Shown here: positions 14,872 through 23,181 of the stretch, piece by piece | How positions within the stretch are numbered: position 1 is the first letter of the stretch | How the letters are laid out: the number at the start of each line of letters is the position of its first letter | Assembly: GCA_026394635.1 (NCBI GenBank) | Contig: JAPKXV010000308.1 | Coordinates: forward strand, 1 to 26,959 | Length of the DNA stretch: 26,959 nucleotides | Reading direction: 5' to 3' | Source: Methanoregula sp. | GTDB lineage: Archaea; Halobacteriota; Methanomicrobia; Methanomicrobiales; Methanospirillaceae | The notes under the pieces: model-generated | The model's input: only the letters and a program-made list of their open reading frames with translations | Told to the model about the DNA's origin: nothing | Databases searched by the model: none | Position numbers and translations under genes: made by a program

Positions 14872-15746
14872 TGGACGACAGCACATTTGATAATTACCGC
14901 CAGGCAGGAGAGATCGCAGCCAAGATCCTCCGTGAAGGTGCAGCAGGCATCCGTGCCGGTGCTTCCTACTTAGAGGTCGTGGAATCGATCGAGTCGCGGG
15001 TTACCGGGGCAGGTGCAGGGCTCGCATTCCCGCTGAACCTTTCGTTGAACGAGGATGCCGCCCACGATACCGCATCGACCGGCGATGACCGGATCTTTTC
15101 CCATGGGGACGTGGTAAAACTTGACCTCGGCGTCCATATCGACGGTTATATTGCAGATACTGCGACCACAGTCGATCTCGGCTCCCATGCAAACCTTGTT
15201 GAGGCATCGTTCCAGGCGCTGGAGCATGCGATTGCAGCCGTGCGCCCCGGTGTGACTGCCGGGGAGATCGGGGCTGCGATCCAGTACGAAATCGAGAGCC
15301 GGGGGTACCGCCCCGTTTCCAACCTGACCGGGCACGGGCTCGACCGCTACGTCATTCACCGCCCGCCAACCATCCCCAATATCGGGATTGCCGGAGGGGT
15401 CAAGATTGAGGAGGGCATGGTCTTTGCGATCGAACCCTTCGCGAGCACCGGCAGCGGGCGCGTGAGTGAAAAATCCAGAAAAGAGATCTACCAGCAGATC
15501 TCCACAAAACCGGTGCGCACTCCCTCGGGCCGGTCAGTTATGGAGCGGATCCGGGACCGGCACGGGCTCCCGTTTGCACGGCGCTGGGTGCCGGACAAAA
15601 AAGCTGATATCGCCTTGTCCGGCCTCGTGAGAACCGGGCACCTTCATGTATATCCTGTACTTGCCGACATCCCGGGATCGCTTGTCTCCCAGCACGAGCA
15701 TACCCTGGTTGTAACGGAAAACGGGTGCGTTGTCACCACACGGTGA
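14868..15746 (+). CDS. map: Methionine aminopeptidase, type 2
   Basis: The 292-residue cytosolic enzyme removes the initiator methionine from new proteins. The metal ligands are Asp86 (VKLDLGVH), Asp97 (YIADTATT), His156 (LTGHGLDRY), Glu189 (AIEPFAS) and Glu277 (QHEHTLVV). The roughly 60-residue insert between the last two ligands (FASTGSGRVSEKSRKEIYQQ, continuing to HGLPFARRW) marks the type 2 archaeal/eukaryotic class. Two adjacent Met codons (14868 and 14871) could both start it. The overlap of ATGA with the preceding M24 gene signals translational coupling. Confidence 0.97.
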   Translation: MMDDSTFDNYRQAGEIAAKILREGAAGIRAGASYLEVVESIESRVTGAGAGLAFPLNLSLNEDAAHDTASTGDDRIFSHGDVVKLDLGVHIDGYIADTATTVDLGSHANLVEASFQALEHAIAAVRPGVTAGEIGAAIQYEIESRGYRPVSNLTGHGLDRYVIHRPPTIPNIGIAGGVKIEEGMVFAIEPFASTGSGRVSEKSRKEIYQQISTKPVRTPSGRSVMERIRDRHGLPFARRWVPDKKADIALSGLVRTGHLHVYPVLADIPGSLVSQHEHTLVVTENGCVVTTR

Positions 15747-15766
15747 GATAAGCTTATGCCATTTTG

Positions 15767-15780
15767 GAGATTATACTTAT
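15767..15780 (+). promoter_or_regulatory. TATA-like box before the AAA ATPase gene
   Basis: The sequence gattatacttata lies just after the map stop codon and about 20-45 bases upstream of the two candidate AAA ATPase starts. It argues against the earlier in-frame ATG at 15764, which would lie within the promoter. Confidence 0.45.
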
Positions 15781-15790
15781 AGTTACAACC

Positions 15791-17065
15791 ATGTCCGGAG
15801 ATGCTGACACGTTACATGTGATGGAAATCGTCCTGACCGCCGATATCTTCAACCGGCACCCGGAACTCGATATCAATGACCTAACTCCTCTCTGCCGGGA
15901 AATTTTTACATCGGTGAGCGCACCGGGTATCAAGCGCCCGGTCTCGGTCAGCGAGGGAATGATCAAACGCTCACTGGGAATCGCCGATGCCCATGAAAAG
16001 CTGGGCCAGAACCCCTTTGTCAGCTTTGAGGAGTTTGGGCAGCGCCTGAAACTTACGGCGCTGGAACCCGGAGCTCTCTGGTTCCTCAAACAGGGTGGCA
16101 GGCCGCTGATCGAGAAGAACCCTGCGCTTGCGTTCTATTTCGAAAAGATCGATTCGGTCGGTGTCTCGTACGCAGCAGTCCGGGCAGCAAATCCCCCCTT
16201 TGAGGATACCAAGGGATTTCTCGATACCAAGATCTCAAAGCTTGTTGCAGAAGATGAGAAACTGCGCGCTGCACTTGACCTTGTGATCATCAACTCGCCT
16301 GACGAAGTGGAGCAGAAAATGGAAGACCTGGTCTGCACGCCCGACCAGACCCGCCTCATCGCAAAGATCCGGCACGCGATCGAGCACCAGGAATTCCTGC
16401 ACCGGCACCGGATCTTTGAGATAGGCAAACTCCTCTTTGTCGGGCCCCCGGGGACCGGCAAGACATCGCTTGCCCTTGCGATGTCCCGCACCCTGCACAT
16501 GCCCATCCTTGAAGTCCGGCTCTCGATGATCACCTCCCAGTATCTCGGGGAGACCTCGAAAAATATTGACCGCATCTTTGAGCTGGCAAAGAAACTCTCG
16601 CCATCGATCCTGTTTGTCGACGAATTCGATTTTGTGGCAAAGAGCCGGGTCGCCGATGACCATGGCGCCATGAAACGCGCAGTGAACTCGCTGTTAAAAA
16701 ACATTGACAGGATCAGCCTCGTAAAAAACGGCGTGCTGCTGATCGCTGCCACCAATCACCCCCAGCTGCTTGACCTGGCGGCATGGCGGCGGTTTGATGA
16801 GGTGGTGGAGTTCTCCCTCCCCAACGAAGAGATGCGCAGGGAGATCTTAAAGAAAGTGACTGCATCCATCAACTGTTCCTGTGATTATTCGGAGCTTGCG
16901 GCACAGACCGATGGGTTCTCCGGTGCCGACCTTCGCCTGATGATAAAAGAGGCGATGCTCTCGGCGCTGATGGACCGCCGTGAGGCAATCGACCGCAGCG
17001 ATATCGAGAGGGGCATCATCATGGTGAAGAACCGGGATGCGATCCAGCGCATGAACTGGCTGTAG
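15791..17065 (+). CDS. AAA family ATPase (proteasome-regulatory/FtsH-like AAA module)
   Basis: The protein has 424 residues from the ATG at 15791; the ATG at 15821 (MEIVLTADIF) is also possible. Residues 1-200 are an N-terminal domain I do not recognise, with no membrane segment. The AAA module has Walker A GPPGTGKT (218-225), a pore-loop region near MITSQYLGETSKNI, Walker B SILFVDEFD (Asp277/Glu278), sensor 1 AATN (319-322), the arginine pair in AWRRFDE (333-334), and a lid domain with GFSGADLRLMIKEA. It is a single-ring classic AAA protein. The phosphodiesterase-like gene begins 1 base after its stop, so both are probably one operon. The substrate is unknown. Confidence 0.9.
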   Translation: MSGDADTLHVMEIVLTADIFNRHPELDINDLTPLCREIFTSVSAPGIKRPVSVSEGMIKRSLGIADAHEKLGQNPFVSFEEFGQRLKLTALEPGALWFLKQGGRPLIEKNPALAFYFEKIDSVGVSYAAVRAANPPFEDTKGFLDTKISKLVAEDEKLRAALDLVIINSPDEVEQKMEDLVCTPDQTRLIAKIRHAIEHQEFLHRHRIFEIGKLLFVGPPGTGKTSLALAMSRTLHMPILEVRLSMITSQYLGETSKNIDRIFELAKKLSPSILFVDEFDFVAKSRVADDHGAMKRAVNSLLKNIDRISLVKNGVLLIAATNHPQLLDLAAWRRFDEVVEFSLPNEEMRREILKKVTASINCSCDYSELAAQTDGFSGADLRLMIKEAMLSALMDRREAIDRSDIERGIIMVKNRDAIQRMNWL

Positions 17066-17066
17066 C

Positions 17067-17786
17067 ATGAAACTCACCCTGCTGGGCACCGGTGATGCGA
17101 TCGGCACCCCGAAGATCGGGTGCTCCTGCCCCCAGTGTGCTCGCGCCGGCAAAACCGGTGTCATGCGCCTGCGGACTTCCCTGCTCCTCGAAAATGAGGG
17201 CGCACACATCCTTATCGACTCTTCCCCCGACCTCCGGCAGCAGCTCCTTCTCCACGGCTCTCCGAAAATCGATGCGGTTATCTGGACCCACGGGCACTAC
17301 GATCATTTCATCGGGTTTGGTGAGTTCTACCGTGTGCAGGACGTGCCGCCGGTCTATGCAGCGCCGCCGGTGCTCTCCTATTGTGCCGAGCTATTCAGGT
17401 TCCTCCCGTTTGAAAAACACCCGGTAAATCCCTATGAAACGTTTCACCTTTCCGGGTGCGCCATCACCCCGTTTCTGGTAAAACACCCCCCTGCATACAC
17501 CTGCGGCATGCTCATCGAATGCAACGGGGCACGGATCGGGTTCACCTCGGATACAAACCCGGATATCCCGGAAAAAAGCCTCGACCTGTTATACGACCTT
17601 GACCTCCTGCTCGTCGATGCCCTCGTCCCGTCGGATATCAGGGTCCACAAGCATATGAATTACCTTGATGCCTGTACCCTCGCGCAGAAACTCAAACCAA
17701 AGGAGTTCCGGTGCATCCATGCAAGCCACATGATCTCCTGGGACCTTCCCCACGTTGGCAGGGACCGTGAAACATTCGAATTCTAA
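17067..17786 (+). CDS. Metallo-beta-lactamase fold phosphodiesterase, PhnP-like
   Basis: The protein has 239 residues. It starts MKLTLLGTGDAIGTPKIGC, with Cys19/21/24 (CSCPQC) resembling the extra zinc site of PhnP. The signature THGHYDH is at residues 74-80, followed by Asp in TSDTNPD and His in CIHASHM. The family hydrolyses cyclic phosphodiesters, for example phosphoribosyl 1,2-cyclic phosphate in PhnP. No other phosphonate (phn) genes are near, so the physiological substrate is open and RNase Z-like roles are possible. Its start follows the AAA ATPase stop by one base, which suggests a coupled pair. Repeat copy B begins 18 bases after its stop. Confidence 0.9.
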   Translation: MKLTLLGTGDAIGTPKIGCSCPQCARAGKTGVMRLRTSLLLENEGAHILIDSSPDLRQQLLLHGSPKIDAVIWTHGHYDHFIGFGEFYRVQDVPPVYAAPPVLSYCAELFRFLPFEKHPVNPYETFHLSGCAITPFLVKHPPAYTCGMLIECNGARIGFTSDTNPDIPEKSLDLLYDLDLLLVDALVPSDIRVHKHMNYLDACTLAQKLKPKEFRCIHASHMISWDLPHVGRDRETFEF

Positions 17787-17803
17787 AAAACCATTCCTTT
17801 TCA

Positions 17804-18006
17804 GGCTCTGGTGAAATCTCTATTCTCACAATATTTCCAGAGATCCACGATGAGCCGGTTTTCGATGGATATCGCAAGGGGGGATGCCACAGTGGCGGGG
17901 GCAATGTAAATCGAAGATGTCCTGATGGACATCTTCTCCAGTTTGCCTTCCCTGCGGGAACGGCAAACATCCCCAAGAACGTTATGAAGAATGATGATTT
18001 CTACAG
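17804..18006. repeat. Dispersed structured repeat, copy B
   Basis: This is the best-preserved copy and fills most of the gene-free stretch 17787-18105. From left to right it has an inverted repeat CTCTGG...CCAGAG, the segment CCGGTTTTCGATGGATATCG, the GC-rich core AAGGGGGGATGCC plus GTGGCGGGGGCAATGT, a perfect hairpin GAAGATGTCC-TGAT-GGACATCTTC (17913-17936), and a stem GTTTGCC...GGCAAAC (17941-17968) with an inner TTCCC/GGGAA. The hairpin arms equal those of copy A but the loop differs (TGAT against CAAT). No intact coding sequence runs through it on the plus strand. Confidence 0.88.
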
Positions 18007-18070
18007 AGCCCCTTCTCTCCTCTTTTCTTTTAAAAGACTCGCCCCCGGCGCCCATCCCCCGCTCACCCAT

Positions 18071-18080
18071 ACATTAATAG
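18071..18080 (+). promoter_or_regulatory. TATA-like box for rpoL
   Basis: The sequence acattaatag is centred about 30 bases before the rpoL ATG (18106). This implies a transcript with almost no leader. Confidence 0.5.
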
Positions 18081-18105
18081 TTTTCAGCTCCCCAAACATA
18101 GGTGC

Positions 18106-18372
18106 ATGATTGTAAAAGTACTCGAGCTGGAGAGCAACAAGGCCCGTCTCCTCGTTCAGGGCGAAGGACATACCTTCATGAACGCCCTCACCGATGAGAT
18201 CCTCCGCGACCCTTCTGTGGACGTCGCAAAATACCTCATCGAATTCCAGTTCTCGGAACCGGAACTCCTCATCACCACCAAGGGTAAAAAAGACCCCCTC
18301 GTTGTCATAAAGGACGCATGCAAGCGGCTCTCCAAAAACTGCGATAAACTGGTTAAGGGTCTTGGAAAATAA
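18106..18372 (+). CDS. rpoL: DNA-directed RNA polymerase subunit L (Rpo11)
   Basis: This 88-residue protein is the archaeal homologue of eukaryotic Rpb11 and pairs with subunit D in the assembly platform of RNA polymerase. Recognisable parts are the N-terminal strand VKVLELESNKARLLVQGEGH, the signature HTFMNALTDEILRDPSV, and FQFSEPELLITTKGK. The C-terminal helix is IKDACKRLSKNCDKLVKGL. Length is normal for the family (about 90). It is transcribed alone, convergent with aIF2-beta. Confidence 0.97.
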   Translation: MIVKVLELESNKARLLVQGEGHTFMNALTDEILRDPSVDVAKYLIEFQFSEPELLITTKGKKDPLVVIKDACKRLSKNCDKLVKGLGK

Positions 18373-18409
18373 ACGGCATTTCCCTTCATTTCCCCTGGTC
18401 CGTTATCTC

Positions 18410-18423
18410 TTTTTTTAAAAAAA
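18410..18423. terminator. Bidirectional T/A tract between rpoL and aIF2-beta
   Basis: A run of seven T followed by seven A lies between the convergent genes. It gives an oligo-T end on both strands, as expected for archaeal terminators of rpoL (plus) and of aIF2-beta (minus). Confidence 0.55.
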
Positions 18424-18495
18424 TCATCAAAATTATGGATGACTGGCCTGATAACGACCATCAGGATATTTAAAAAAAAGTATTCACTTCAGGGC

Positions 18496-19110
18496 CTAAA
18501 CCGCCCGTTCGGTAAAAACAATCGAACCGGAGACGCGGGTGATCTTGACTTTCACCTGCTGGCCGGGTTTTGCATTTGCCACGTAGATGATGTACCGCCC
18601 CATCTTCACGACCCCGTCCCCGCGACGGGAGAGCGACTGGATCTCCAGGTCGAGGATTGCACCCTCTTCAAGGTTCTTTTCCACCGGTTCGGTGCGTGCC
18701 TTGCGCTTCCTCACCGGCCGGTGACCTCCGCAGGCATCGCAGCGCAGGAGCTGCACCCGGTCATCCTTGACAAGTTTGGTATCCGGCCTGCCGCATTCGG
18801 AACAGATGACGTAATCATCAACATAATTCTTAATGATCGCTTTTATTAAGGAGATCTCGAACTTCCCGTTGAAAATGGCGCGGTTGCCGTCTATCTTTCC
18901 CGAAGTCCCGAGCTCACCTAACAGGAATTTCATGAGGTGGTCATGGTCGCGCCGGACCTTGTCTGCGATCTCCACAAAATTTTCAAGTACGGTTGTCTTG
19001 CCTTCGATGTACGCTTTGGCTTCGGGTACGACAAACCGTTCTGACGAGGTGCTCACCTCGGAAATATTGGTGTATGCCTTTTTTAAGAGGTTTTCATAGG
19101 GATCAGTCAT
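18496..19110 (-). CDS. eif2b: Translation initiation factor 2 beta subunit fused to a TRAM domain
   Basis: This is a 204-residue protein. Residues 1-138 are a standard aIF2-beta: an N-terminal helix, the core FLLGELGTSGKIDGNRAIFN, and a C4 zinc ribbon (Cys103/106/124/127, CSECGRPDT and CDACGGHRPV). It belongs to the aIF2 trimer that delivers initiator Met-tRNA to the ribosome. Residues about 146-204 are a TRAM domain (LEEGAILDLEIQSLSRRGDG, KPGQQVKVKITRVSGSIVF), an RNA-binding beta-barrel found in tRNA-modifying enzymes. Typical aIF2-beta has about 135-140 residues and lacks this. I believe such fusions occur in other Methanomicrobia-type archaea, but could not check. Confidence 0.95.
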   Translation of the reverse strand: MTDPYENLLKKAYTNISEVSTSSERFVVPEAKAYIEGKTTVLENFVEIADKVRRDHDHLMKFLLGELGTSGKIDGNRAIFNGKFEISLIKAIIKNYVDDYVICSECGRPDTKLVKDDRVQLLRCDACGGHRPVRKRKARTEPVEKNLEEGAILDLEIQSLSRRGDGVVKMGRYIIYVANAKPGQQVKVKITRVSGSIVFTERAV

Positions 19111-19217
19111 CGTACATATAAGAGGGGGGATTCAAGCAAAAGGCTTTCCCAGTGTCGTGGAGGCCGCTCCGGCCGGTTACAGGAGCTATTTTGTAATTTT
19201 ACGATCCATCACTGATC

Positions 19218-22160
19218 ATGGATTCTTTTATCCACCGGATAGAAGTTCACTATAAATCTGATCCACGATTGCAGTCCAGGTCCGACCGGATCCGCTCCCT
19301 GGGGTTTCCCCTCAGCGAACTGCACCTCATCGATATCTATACCATTGCGACGGGCTCGCGGGATTTTTCAAAGGACGAGCTCGCACAAATCGGCGCACAA
19401 CTTATCAACCCCGTCGTCCAGGAATATACCATCGATACGGCGACAACGGCAGATTTCGATTACGCGATCGAAGTCGGGTTTCTCCCGGGGGTCACCGACA
19501 ATGTCGGCACGACGGCAAAACAGACCATCGAGGACTTTTTCTCGTTCCGGTTTTTGGACGGGGAATCGGTCACCAGCTCGCAGCTCTTCTTTGTACGCGG
19601 GGCCCTGTCGCCGGATTCGGTGCAGGAACTCGCGTCGACACTGGCAAATCCTCTCGTAAACCGGGTCCATATCAGGACACGCAGGGAGTACGGCAGCCGG
19701 GGCATGGACCCCGTCGTGCCATCGGTCCACCTCAACGAGATCCCGACAGCAGAGACCGTTGATCTCGATTTGGACGACGCGAACCTTGCGAGGCTGGGAA
19801 AAGAGGGGATACCGGATGCGGCAACCGGGCAGCGGAGAGGTCCGCTTGCCCTTGACCTTGCCCAGCTCCACACAATCCGCAACTATTTTAAAAAGAAAGG
19901 CAGGAAACCGACGGACGTGGAACTCGAGTCCCTCGCCCAGACCTGGAGCGAGCACTGCAAGCACACGATCTTTGCGTCGGCAATGGACGACGATATCCCC
20001 CAAGGCCTCTACAAATCCTGCATCCAGGCAGCCACCAATAAGATCCGCAAAGAGAAAGGGAAGAAGGATATCTGCGTCTCGGTCTTTTCGGATAACTCCG
20101 GCGCGATCATCTTCGATGAGACGTACCTGGTGACGCACAAGGTCGAGACCCATAACTCGCCGTCGGCCCTCGACCCCTTCGGCGGTGCCCTGACCGGCAT
20201 TGTCGGGGTGAACCGGGACACGATCGGGTTTGGCCTCGGGGCAAAGCCATGCCTTAACTATTACGGGTACTGCGTCGGGGATCCCGATACCGATCCGAAA
20301 TTATTCCGGGGGAAAAACAGATTGAACCCCATCCTCTCCCCCCGGCAGATCCTCGACGGCGTGGTCCGCGGGGTGGGCGTCGGCGGCAACTGCTCGGGCA
20401 TCGCAACCCCGCAGGGCTGGTGCTGTTTCCATGACCGGTACACCGGCAAACCCCTCGTGTTCGCCGGGACAGTCGGCGTGATGCCCCGGGAACACAAAGG
20501 ACGGAAACTCTCCGAGAAGCGGGCGAAAGCCGGCGACCTCATCGTCATGGTGGGAGGCCGGGTGGGAAAGGACGGGATCCACGGCGCCACGTTCTCCTCG
20601 GAGCCACTTGACCCGGCAAGCCCGGTCACTGCCGTCCAGATCGGGGACCCGATCACCCAGAAGAAACTCTCCGATGTGATCGTCAAGGAAGCCCGCGACC
20701 CCGGGCTGTACCGCAGCATCACGGACAACGGGGCCGGCGGCCTCTCCTGCTCCGTTGCAGAGATGGCAAAGGAGTGCAACGGCTGCCATGTCGCCCTTGA
20801 CAAAGTCCCGTTGAAATATCCCGGCATGGCGCCGTGGGAGATCTGGATTTCCGAATCCCAGGAGCGCATGACGCTTGCGATCCCCAAAGAGAACCTGAAC
20901 GCGTTCCTGGACCTGGTGCAGAGGCGGGAGGTCGAGGCAACGGTGATCGGCACCTTCACGGATACCGGGAAGTGTGTTGTTGAGTGCCATGGCGATGTCG
21001 TGATGGACGTGGACCTGGATTTCCTTCATGACGGCCTGCCGAAAAAACATCTGAAGACCACCTTCACACAAAAAACCTATCCGGAACCGGATCCTGCCTG
21101 CCCGGCCCGGCTTGATGAGACCCTGCTCTCCCTGCTGCAGCGGAAGAACATCTGCTCAAAGGAGTTCATCTCCATCCAGTACGACCATACCGTGCAGGGC
21201 GGCCATGTGCTCGGGCCGGTGCAGGGTAAAGGGCGGGTGCAGGCGGCAGCTTCCCTGACCAAAGTCGTGCCGGGTTCGAAAAAGGGGGTCGGGTTATCGC
21301 AGGGCCTGTTCCCTTCGTATTCGGAGATTGACCCCTACCGCATGGCGGCTGCAGGGATCGACACGGCCATCCGGGGACTGATCGCGATCGGCATACCGCT
21401 GGACCAGATTGCGCTTCTCGATAATTTCTGCTGGTGCTCGTCCGATAACCCTGAACGGCTCGGGCAGCTGAAACGGGCCGCACAGGGATGCTATGATGTT
21501 GCCACCGCGTTTGGCACCCCGTTCATCTCCGGGAAAGACAGTATGTTCAACGATTTCTCCGGGTTCGATGCCAAGAGCAACCCGGTGAAGATCTCCGTGC
21601 CCCCGACGCTCCTCATCTCCTCGATCGGCATTCACCCCGATGTGATCAGTGCCGTATCCATGGATGCCAAGTTCGAAGGCGACCTCATCTACGTCATCGG
21701 GGAGACATCGGAAGAACTGGGCGGGTCTGAATATTTCGCGAGCCTGGGTAGCACCGGAAATACGGTCCCTGCACTGGATGCCGGAAAAGCGAAAGCACGG
21801 TACCGGCGGCTGACCGATGCGATCGGGAAGGAGCTCGTAGCTTCTGCACACCCGGTCAGCCACGGGGGCCTCGCCGTCGCTCTTGCGAAGGTCGCGATCG
21901 CAGGCCGGATCGGCATGGACATCACCATTCCTTCCGGCATGCGGCCGGATTACTATCTTTTCTCCGAATCGCTCTCCCGGTTCGTTGTCACGGTTTCCCC
22001 GGCGAACCAGAAAGCCTTTGAGAAGATCGCCAGCACGGATGCCGTGCTGCTGGGACAGTTGAGCGGCAGGTCTTTGCGGGTTGCCGCACAAAAAAATCTT
22101 ATCGACATCCCGGTGGACGATCTGGAGAACGCCTATAAATTACCATTCCGGGGGTACTGA
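19218..22160 (+). CDS. purL: Phosphoribosylformylglycinamidine synthase, synthetase subunit with PurS-like N-terminus
   Basis: PurL makes FGAM from FGAR, ATP and glutamine-derived ammonia (purine step 4). The protein has 980 residues, longer than the roughly 720 of small archaeal PurL and shorter than the roughly 1300 of the enterobacterial fused enzyme. Residues 1-165 look like PurS-type alpha/beta units, possibly two in tandem (IHRIEVHYKSDPRL; QLFFVRGALSPDSVQELAST). Residues about 210-250 form the linker with TWSEHCKHTIF. The catalytic region includes VETHNSPSALDPFGGALTGI, GGNCSGIATPQG and DNGAGGLSCSVAEMA. The second half has FGTPFISGKDSM. No glutaminase domain is present; purQ follows 2 bases after its stop. 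Confidence 0.95.
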   Translation: MDSFIHRIEVHYKSDPRLQSRSDRIRSLGFPLSELHLIDIYTIATGSRDFSKDELAQIGAQLINPVVQEYTIDTATTADFDYAIEVGFLPGVTDNVGTTAKQTIEDFFSFRFLDGESVTSSQLFFVRGALSPDSVQELASTLANPLVNRVHIRTRREYGSRGMDPVVPSVHLNEIPTAETVDLDLDDANLARLGKEGIPDAATGQRRGPLALDLAQLHTIRNYFKKKGRKPTDVELESLAQTWSEHCKHTIFASAMDDDIPQGLYKSCIQAATNKIRKEKGKKDICVSVFSDNSGAIIFDETYLVTHKVETHNSPSALDPFGGALTGIVGVNRDTIGFGLGAKPCLNYYGYCVGDPDTDPKLFRGKNRLNPILSPRQILDGVVRGVGVGGNCSGIATPQGWCCFHDRYTGKPLVFAGTVGVMPREHKGRKLSEKRAKAGDLIVMVGGRVGKDGIHGATFSSEPLDPASPVTAVQIGDPITQKKLSDVIVKEARDPGLYRSITDNGAGGLSCSVAEMAKECNGCHVALDKVPLKYPGMAPWEIWISESQERMTLAIPKENLNAFLDLVQRREVEATVIGTFTDTGKCVVECHGDVVMDVDLDFLHDGLPKKHLKTTFTQKTYPEPDPACPARLDETLLSLLQRKNICSKEFISIQYDHTVQGGHVLGPVQGKGRVQAAASLTKVVPGSKKGVGLSQGLFPSYSEIDPYRMAAAGIDTAIRGLIAIGIPLDQIALLDNFCWCSSDNPERLGQLKRAAQGCYDVATAFGTPFISGKDSMFNDFSGFDAKSNPVKISVPPTLLISSIGIHPDVISAVSMDAKFEGDLIYVIGETSEELGGSEYFASLGSTGNTVPALDAGKAKARYRRLTDAIGKELVASAHPVSHGGLAVALAKVAIAGRIGMDITIPSGMRPDYYLFSESLSRFVVTVSPANQKAFEKIASTDAVLLGQLSGRSLRVAAQKNLIDIPVDDLENAYKLPFRGY

Positions 22161-22162
22161 CC

Positions 22163-23038
22163 ATGGCAGGGGGAAACGGGAGGGAAAAGAAGAAACCGCA
22201 GCGACAGGCAACAGAGAGGGCTCCGGACGCTCCGGTACAGGTAGGTGCAAAGGCCCTCATCATGAGCGGCTACGGGATCAACTCCGAGATGGAGACGCAG
22301 GAAGCGCTCGCCCGGGCCGGCATGGGGTCGGACATCGTCCACAGCAACGATTTGATCGCGGGAAGAAAAACGCTCTCCGGTTACCGGCTGCTGGTCTTCC
22401 CCGGCGGTTTTTCGTATGGCGACGATACCGGCGCCGGTAACGCGTACGCAAACCGGGTGCGGAACAACCTGTGGGGCGACCTTGAGAAATTTTTAGACGG
22501 CGATAACCTCGTGCTGGGGATCTGCAACGGGTTCCAGATCCTCGCAAACCTCGGTCTTGTGCCGGCGTTTGACAAAAAATATACCCGCGAGATCGCCCTG
22601 ATGCCCAACCGGAAAGGGGTGCTGGAATGCCGGTTTGTTACCATCAAACCCGCAGCCGACAACCTCTGGACAAGGGGCATCGAACGCATCTCCTGCCCCG
22701 TCTCCCATGGCGAGGGGAATTTTTACTGTTCACCTGATACCCTGCAGCGGTTGAAGGACCAGAAGATGATCACGTTCCGGTACTGCCGGGACGATATGAG
22801 CCCTGCAGACGGGGAGTACCCGCACAACCCCAACGGTTCGGTAGAAGACATCGCCGGCATCACGTCCGAAGACGGGAAAGTGTTGGGCCTGATGCCGCAC
22901 CCGGAGCGGGCCATGGAGTTTGTCAACCTGTATGACTGGCCGTACCAGAAAGAGATGATGAAACGCAAAGGCATAGAACCGCCGCAGGAATCCTTAAACA
23001 TGCAGTTTTTCAAAAATATTACACGATATTTCCAGTAG
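22163..23038 (+). CDS. purQ: Phosphoribosylformylglycinamidine synthase, glutaminase subunit
   Basis: PurQ hydrolyses glutamine and passes ammonia to PurL. The protein has 291 residues, more than the roughly 230 of usual PurQ. The catalytic cysteine is in LGICNGFQILANLGL, the catalytic His-Glu in LMPHPERAMEF, and the oxyanion region in VFPGGFSYGDDTGAG. The first 28 residues (GGNGREKKKPQRQATERAPD and on) are a charged low-complexity extension; translation could instead start further in, but no in-frame Met lies between residue 1 and the conserved ALIMSGYG. It follows purL by 2 bases, so the two are one operon. Confidence 0.95.
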   Translation: MAGGNGREKKKPQRQATERAPDAPVQVGAKALIMSGYGINSEMETQEALARAGMGSDIVHSNDLIAGRKTLSGYRLLVFPGGFSYGDDTGAGNAYANRVRNNLWGDLEKFLDGDNLVLGICNGFQILANLGLVPAFDKKYTREIALMPNRKGVLECRFVTIKPAADNLWTRGIERISCPVSHGEGNFYCSPDTLQRLKDQKMITFRYCRDDMSPADGEYPHNPNGSVEDIAGITSEDGKVLGLMPHPERAMEFVNLYDWPYQKEMMKRKGIEPPQESLNMQFFKNITRYFQ

Positions 23039-23181
23039 GGTAAACTACCATTTTAACACCCTAATCATCACAGCCTTTTCGACGTATTCAATAAACGAAA
23101 CGCTGTTCCTGAAAAAACGTAAAGGAAAAGTGAATGCAGATATCGTGTAATTTTTTACCGTTGAATGTCAACCTCCTGTCC

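Noticed and set aside
16135..16755. Long minus-strand ORFs within the AAA ATPase gene (also within purL and nadC)
   Set aside because: They are antisense shadows of well-supported genes in GC-rich codon usage, with Arg/Ser-rich non-protein-like composition.
17801..18070. 89-codon minus-strand ORF
   Set aside because: It is the reverse reading of repeat copy B; its N-terminal part is low-complexity intergenic sequence next to rpoL.
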